A DNA stretch of 43,926 nucleotides from Spirochaetales bacterium (lineage in GTDB: Bacteria; Spirochaetota; Spirochaetia; ARS1246). Numbering within the stretch: position 1 is the stretch's first letter; each line of letters opens with the position of its first letter. This document shows positions 42,720 to 43,926 of this stretch, one piece after another. Both the position numbers and the translations under genes were made by a program. The notes beneath the pieces were generated by a model that was not told where the DNA came from, did no database searches, and saw nothing but the letters and a program-made list of their open reading frames with translations. The stretch covers positions 1-43,926 of the forward strand of contig NZCE01000046.1 in assembly GCA_002688185.1 (NCBI GenBank), given 5' to 3'.

Positions 42720-42748
42720 TCTCTCTAAGAATTCTGCGTTCTCCGCGT
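42587..42748. mobile_element. MITE-like element with 16-base inverted ends
   Basis: ACGCGGAGATCGCAGA at 42587-42602 is repeated in inverted orientation at 42733-42748 with one mismatch (the right end reads ACGCGGAGAACGCAGA on the minus strand). They bound 162 bases with no intact gene. Sequences of the CACGCGGAG-CGCAGAG kind are scattered in intergenic DNA of many environmental bacteria. No clear target-site duplication was seen, so the mobile nature is inferred. Confidence 0.45.
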
Positions 42749-42910
42749 GACCTCTTTTTCTTTCAATTATTTAGCAGGTCTAAACTGCTGTGTTGCTTCA
42801 GCAATCTGCCTTTGAAAAATCGCACCGCGATCGGCGGGGTTGTTTGCACAGAAAAAGCAATTCATGTATCTTGACCCCGGACAGCGTCCTTAAGCCTAGT
42901 CAACTTCTCT

Positions 42911-43861
42911 ATGATTACAGAATACCTGCTTGCACGATACATGCATCGCTTTATGACGAGACTCACAGATTTTTCAATTGATAAGCAGCACAACTGCCGG
43001 CCAAATACGGCCACCGCTACTCTCTATTTGCACATTCCATTTTGCAGGGAGCTATGCTCCTTCTGCACATTCAACCGTGTGCAGCTGCACGACGACCTTG
43101 GTGAAGCATATTTTGACCAGCTCTCCAACGAGCTCGACGGATATGCTCAAATGGGTTTTGAGTTTAGAACAGTATATATCGGAGGCGGAACGCCGACCAT
43201 ATTGCCAAAAGAGATGGATGAGATTCTCACACATTTGCATAGCCTGTGGAAGATCGAGGAGATATCGGTTGAAACTACCCCTGCGGATCTAACCGATGAG
43301 GTAATAGCTATTTTGGTCCGTGGCGGAGTAAAGAGGTTATCAATTGGCGTGCAGAGCTTTCAAGACGATATCCTCACCTCCTTAAACAGGAGAGACAAAT
43401 ACGGCAGTGGTGAAAAAATAATCGAGTGTATCTCAGATGTATCCGGCCGATTTGAGACGATCAATATTGATCTGATTTTTGGACTAGACGGTCAAGCTCA
43501 CAGCCACATAGACCAGGACTTGGCAACCGCAAAGAGCCTCAGCATAGATCAGATTACATATTATCCCCTTATGAAACCGGAGGCGAGAATCAAGCCCTAT
43601 AGAGCGTGGTTAGTGTATGCGATAAACGAGCGTAACTTGTATTTTCATATCCGCAACACGTTGCAGCCTGAGTTTTTCCCATCATCAGCGTGGTGCTTTT
43701 CGAGACAAAATTCGATGATCGACGAATATATCATTTCGAGCTCATCATACGCGGGGGCTGGAGGCGGCGCCTTCAGCTATTTGGACGACAAAATGGTGGC
43801 AAATGTTTTTTCCGTCTCCAATTACATTCAACTACTACATGACTTACGGCCTTCCGCATAG
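42911..43861 (+). CDS. HemN/HemW-like radical SAM protein, short form
   Basis: Radical SAM protein of 316 residues. The cluster motif is CRELCSFC (Cys45, 49, 52) within LYLHIPFC, followed by YIGGGTPT, the glycine-rich SAM contact, and SIGVQSF, LIFGLDGQ and YPLM segments, which match coproporphyrinogen-dehydrogenase-like proteins (HemN/HemW). A late GAGGGAFSYL then N-x-YI also fits, but the usual C-terminal domain of HemN/HemW (about 60-100 more residues) is missing. It therefore may be a haem chaperone variant or a distinct radical SAM enzyme. No good ribosome site precedes the first ATG; starts at 42941 or 42953 are possible. Confidence 0.78.
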   Translation: MITEYLLARYMHRFMTRLTDFSIDKQHNCRPNTATATLYLHIPFCRELCSFCTFNRVQLHDDLGEAYFDQLSNELDGYAQMGFEFRTVYIGGGTPTILPKEMDEILTHLHSLWKIEEISVETTPADLTDEVIAILVRGGVKRLSIGVQSFQDDILTSLNRRDKYGSGEKIIECISDVSGRFETINIDLIFGLDGQAHSHIDQDLATAKSLSIDQITYYPLMKPEARIKPYRAWLVYAINERNLYFHIRNTLQPEFFPSSAWCFSRQNSMIDEYIISSSSYAGAGGGAFSYLDDKMVANVFSVSNYIQLLHDLRPSA

Positions 43862-43864
43862 TAT

Positions 43865-43893
43865 TTGACAAAGGACGCGACATAGTCTATTAT
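43865..43893 (+). promoter_or_regulatory. Strong predicted promoter directed out of the window
   Basis: TTGACA (43865-43870) and TATTAT (43888-43893) with a 17-base spacer, the same boxes and spacing as the biotin operon promoter. It begins three bases after the radical SAM stop and would transcribe a gene beyond 43926. Confidence 0.65.
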
Positions 43894-43926
43894 TCTGCTC
43901 AGCATAGGTTACGGCCTGGGAGGGGA

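Overview
The window is a gene-dense stretch of bacterial chromosome of roughly balanced base composition. It carries 37 protein genes, no recognisable tRNA, rRNA, CRISPR array, transposase or phage gene, and short or overlapping gene junctions. The gene set fits a Gram-negative, saccharolytic, probably anaerobic or facultative bacterium. It includes a lipoprotein, a MoxR/DUF58/transglutaminase block, a MutY relative without an iron-sulfur cluster, BioYMN and ThiBPQ uptake systems, and L-fucose and L-rhamnose catabolism. I lean towards Spirochaetota or a similar deep lineage, but this is an impression from protein style and not a placement.

Left part (1-8829, plus strand except one gene): a haem-binding cytochrome P460-like lipoprotein; a coupled MoxR ATPase, DUF58 protein and membrane transglutaminase; a phosphohexomutase; then divergently transcribed clusterless MutY-like glycosylase (minus) and histone-deacetylase-fold amidohydrolase (plus). 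Next come trpS and an AI-2E-family permease on the minus strand.

Deoxyhexose part (11000-30230): fucI, fucU, a gamma-carbonic-anhydrase-fold protein and a hybrid sensor kinase run on the plus strand. They meet head-on a ten-gene minus-strand operon of about 14 kb: DeoR regulator, E2, E3 and fused E1 of a 2-oxoacid dehydrogenase complex, PHP-domain protein, SDR dehydrogenase, zinc dehydrogenase, L-rhamnose isomerase, class II aldolase and rhamnulokinase. I infer that rhamnose is isomerised, phosphorylated and split to dihydroxyacetone phosphate and lactaldehyde. Lactaldehyde is then oxidised or reduced by the dehydrogenases, and the lipoyl complex handles a downstream 2-oxoacid, probably pyruvate. 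The fucose genes lack their own kinase and aldolase and may borrow those of the rhamnose operon. Similar palindromes containing GACAGT and TAATGTC overlap the predicted promoters of both units, which suggests one DeoR-type regulator controls both.

Cofactor part (30238-40187): a queuosine-precursor transporter, the biotin ECF transporter BioY-BioM-BioN, the thiamine ABC transporter ThiB-ThiP-ThiQ behind a clear TPP riboswitch, lipoyl synthase, an Mrp/NBP35 iron-sulfur carrier and the tRNA thiolase MnmA. Thiamine diphosphate and lipoate are exactly the cofactors the E1/E2 complex needs.

Right end (40188-43926): a membrane histidine kinase and a single-domain response regulator follow a small helical protein of unknown function, all in one predicted operon that runs into mnmA. 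A 450-base spacer holds short tandem repeats, a hairpin and a 162-base element with inverted-repeat ends. A short HemN-like radical SAM protein and an outward-facing promoter close the window.

The most interesting points are the lipoyl dehydrogenase complex plus PHP protein inside a rhamnose operon, the shared operator, the aldolase/dehydrogenase split, the clusterless MutY, and the repeated GC-rich 13-mer found in two distant spacers.
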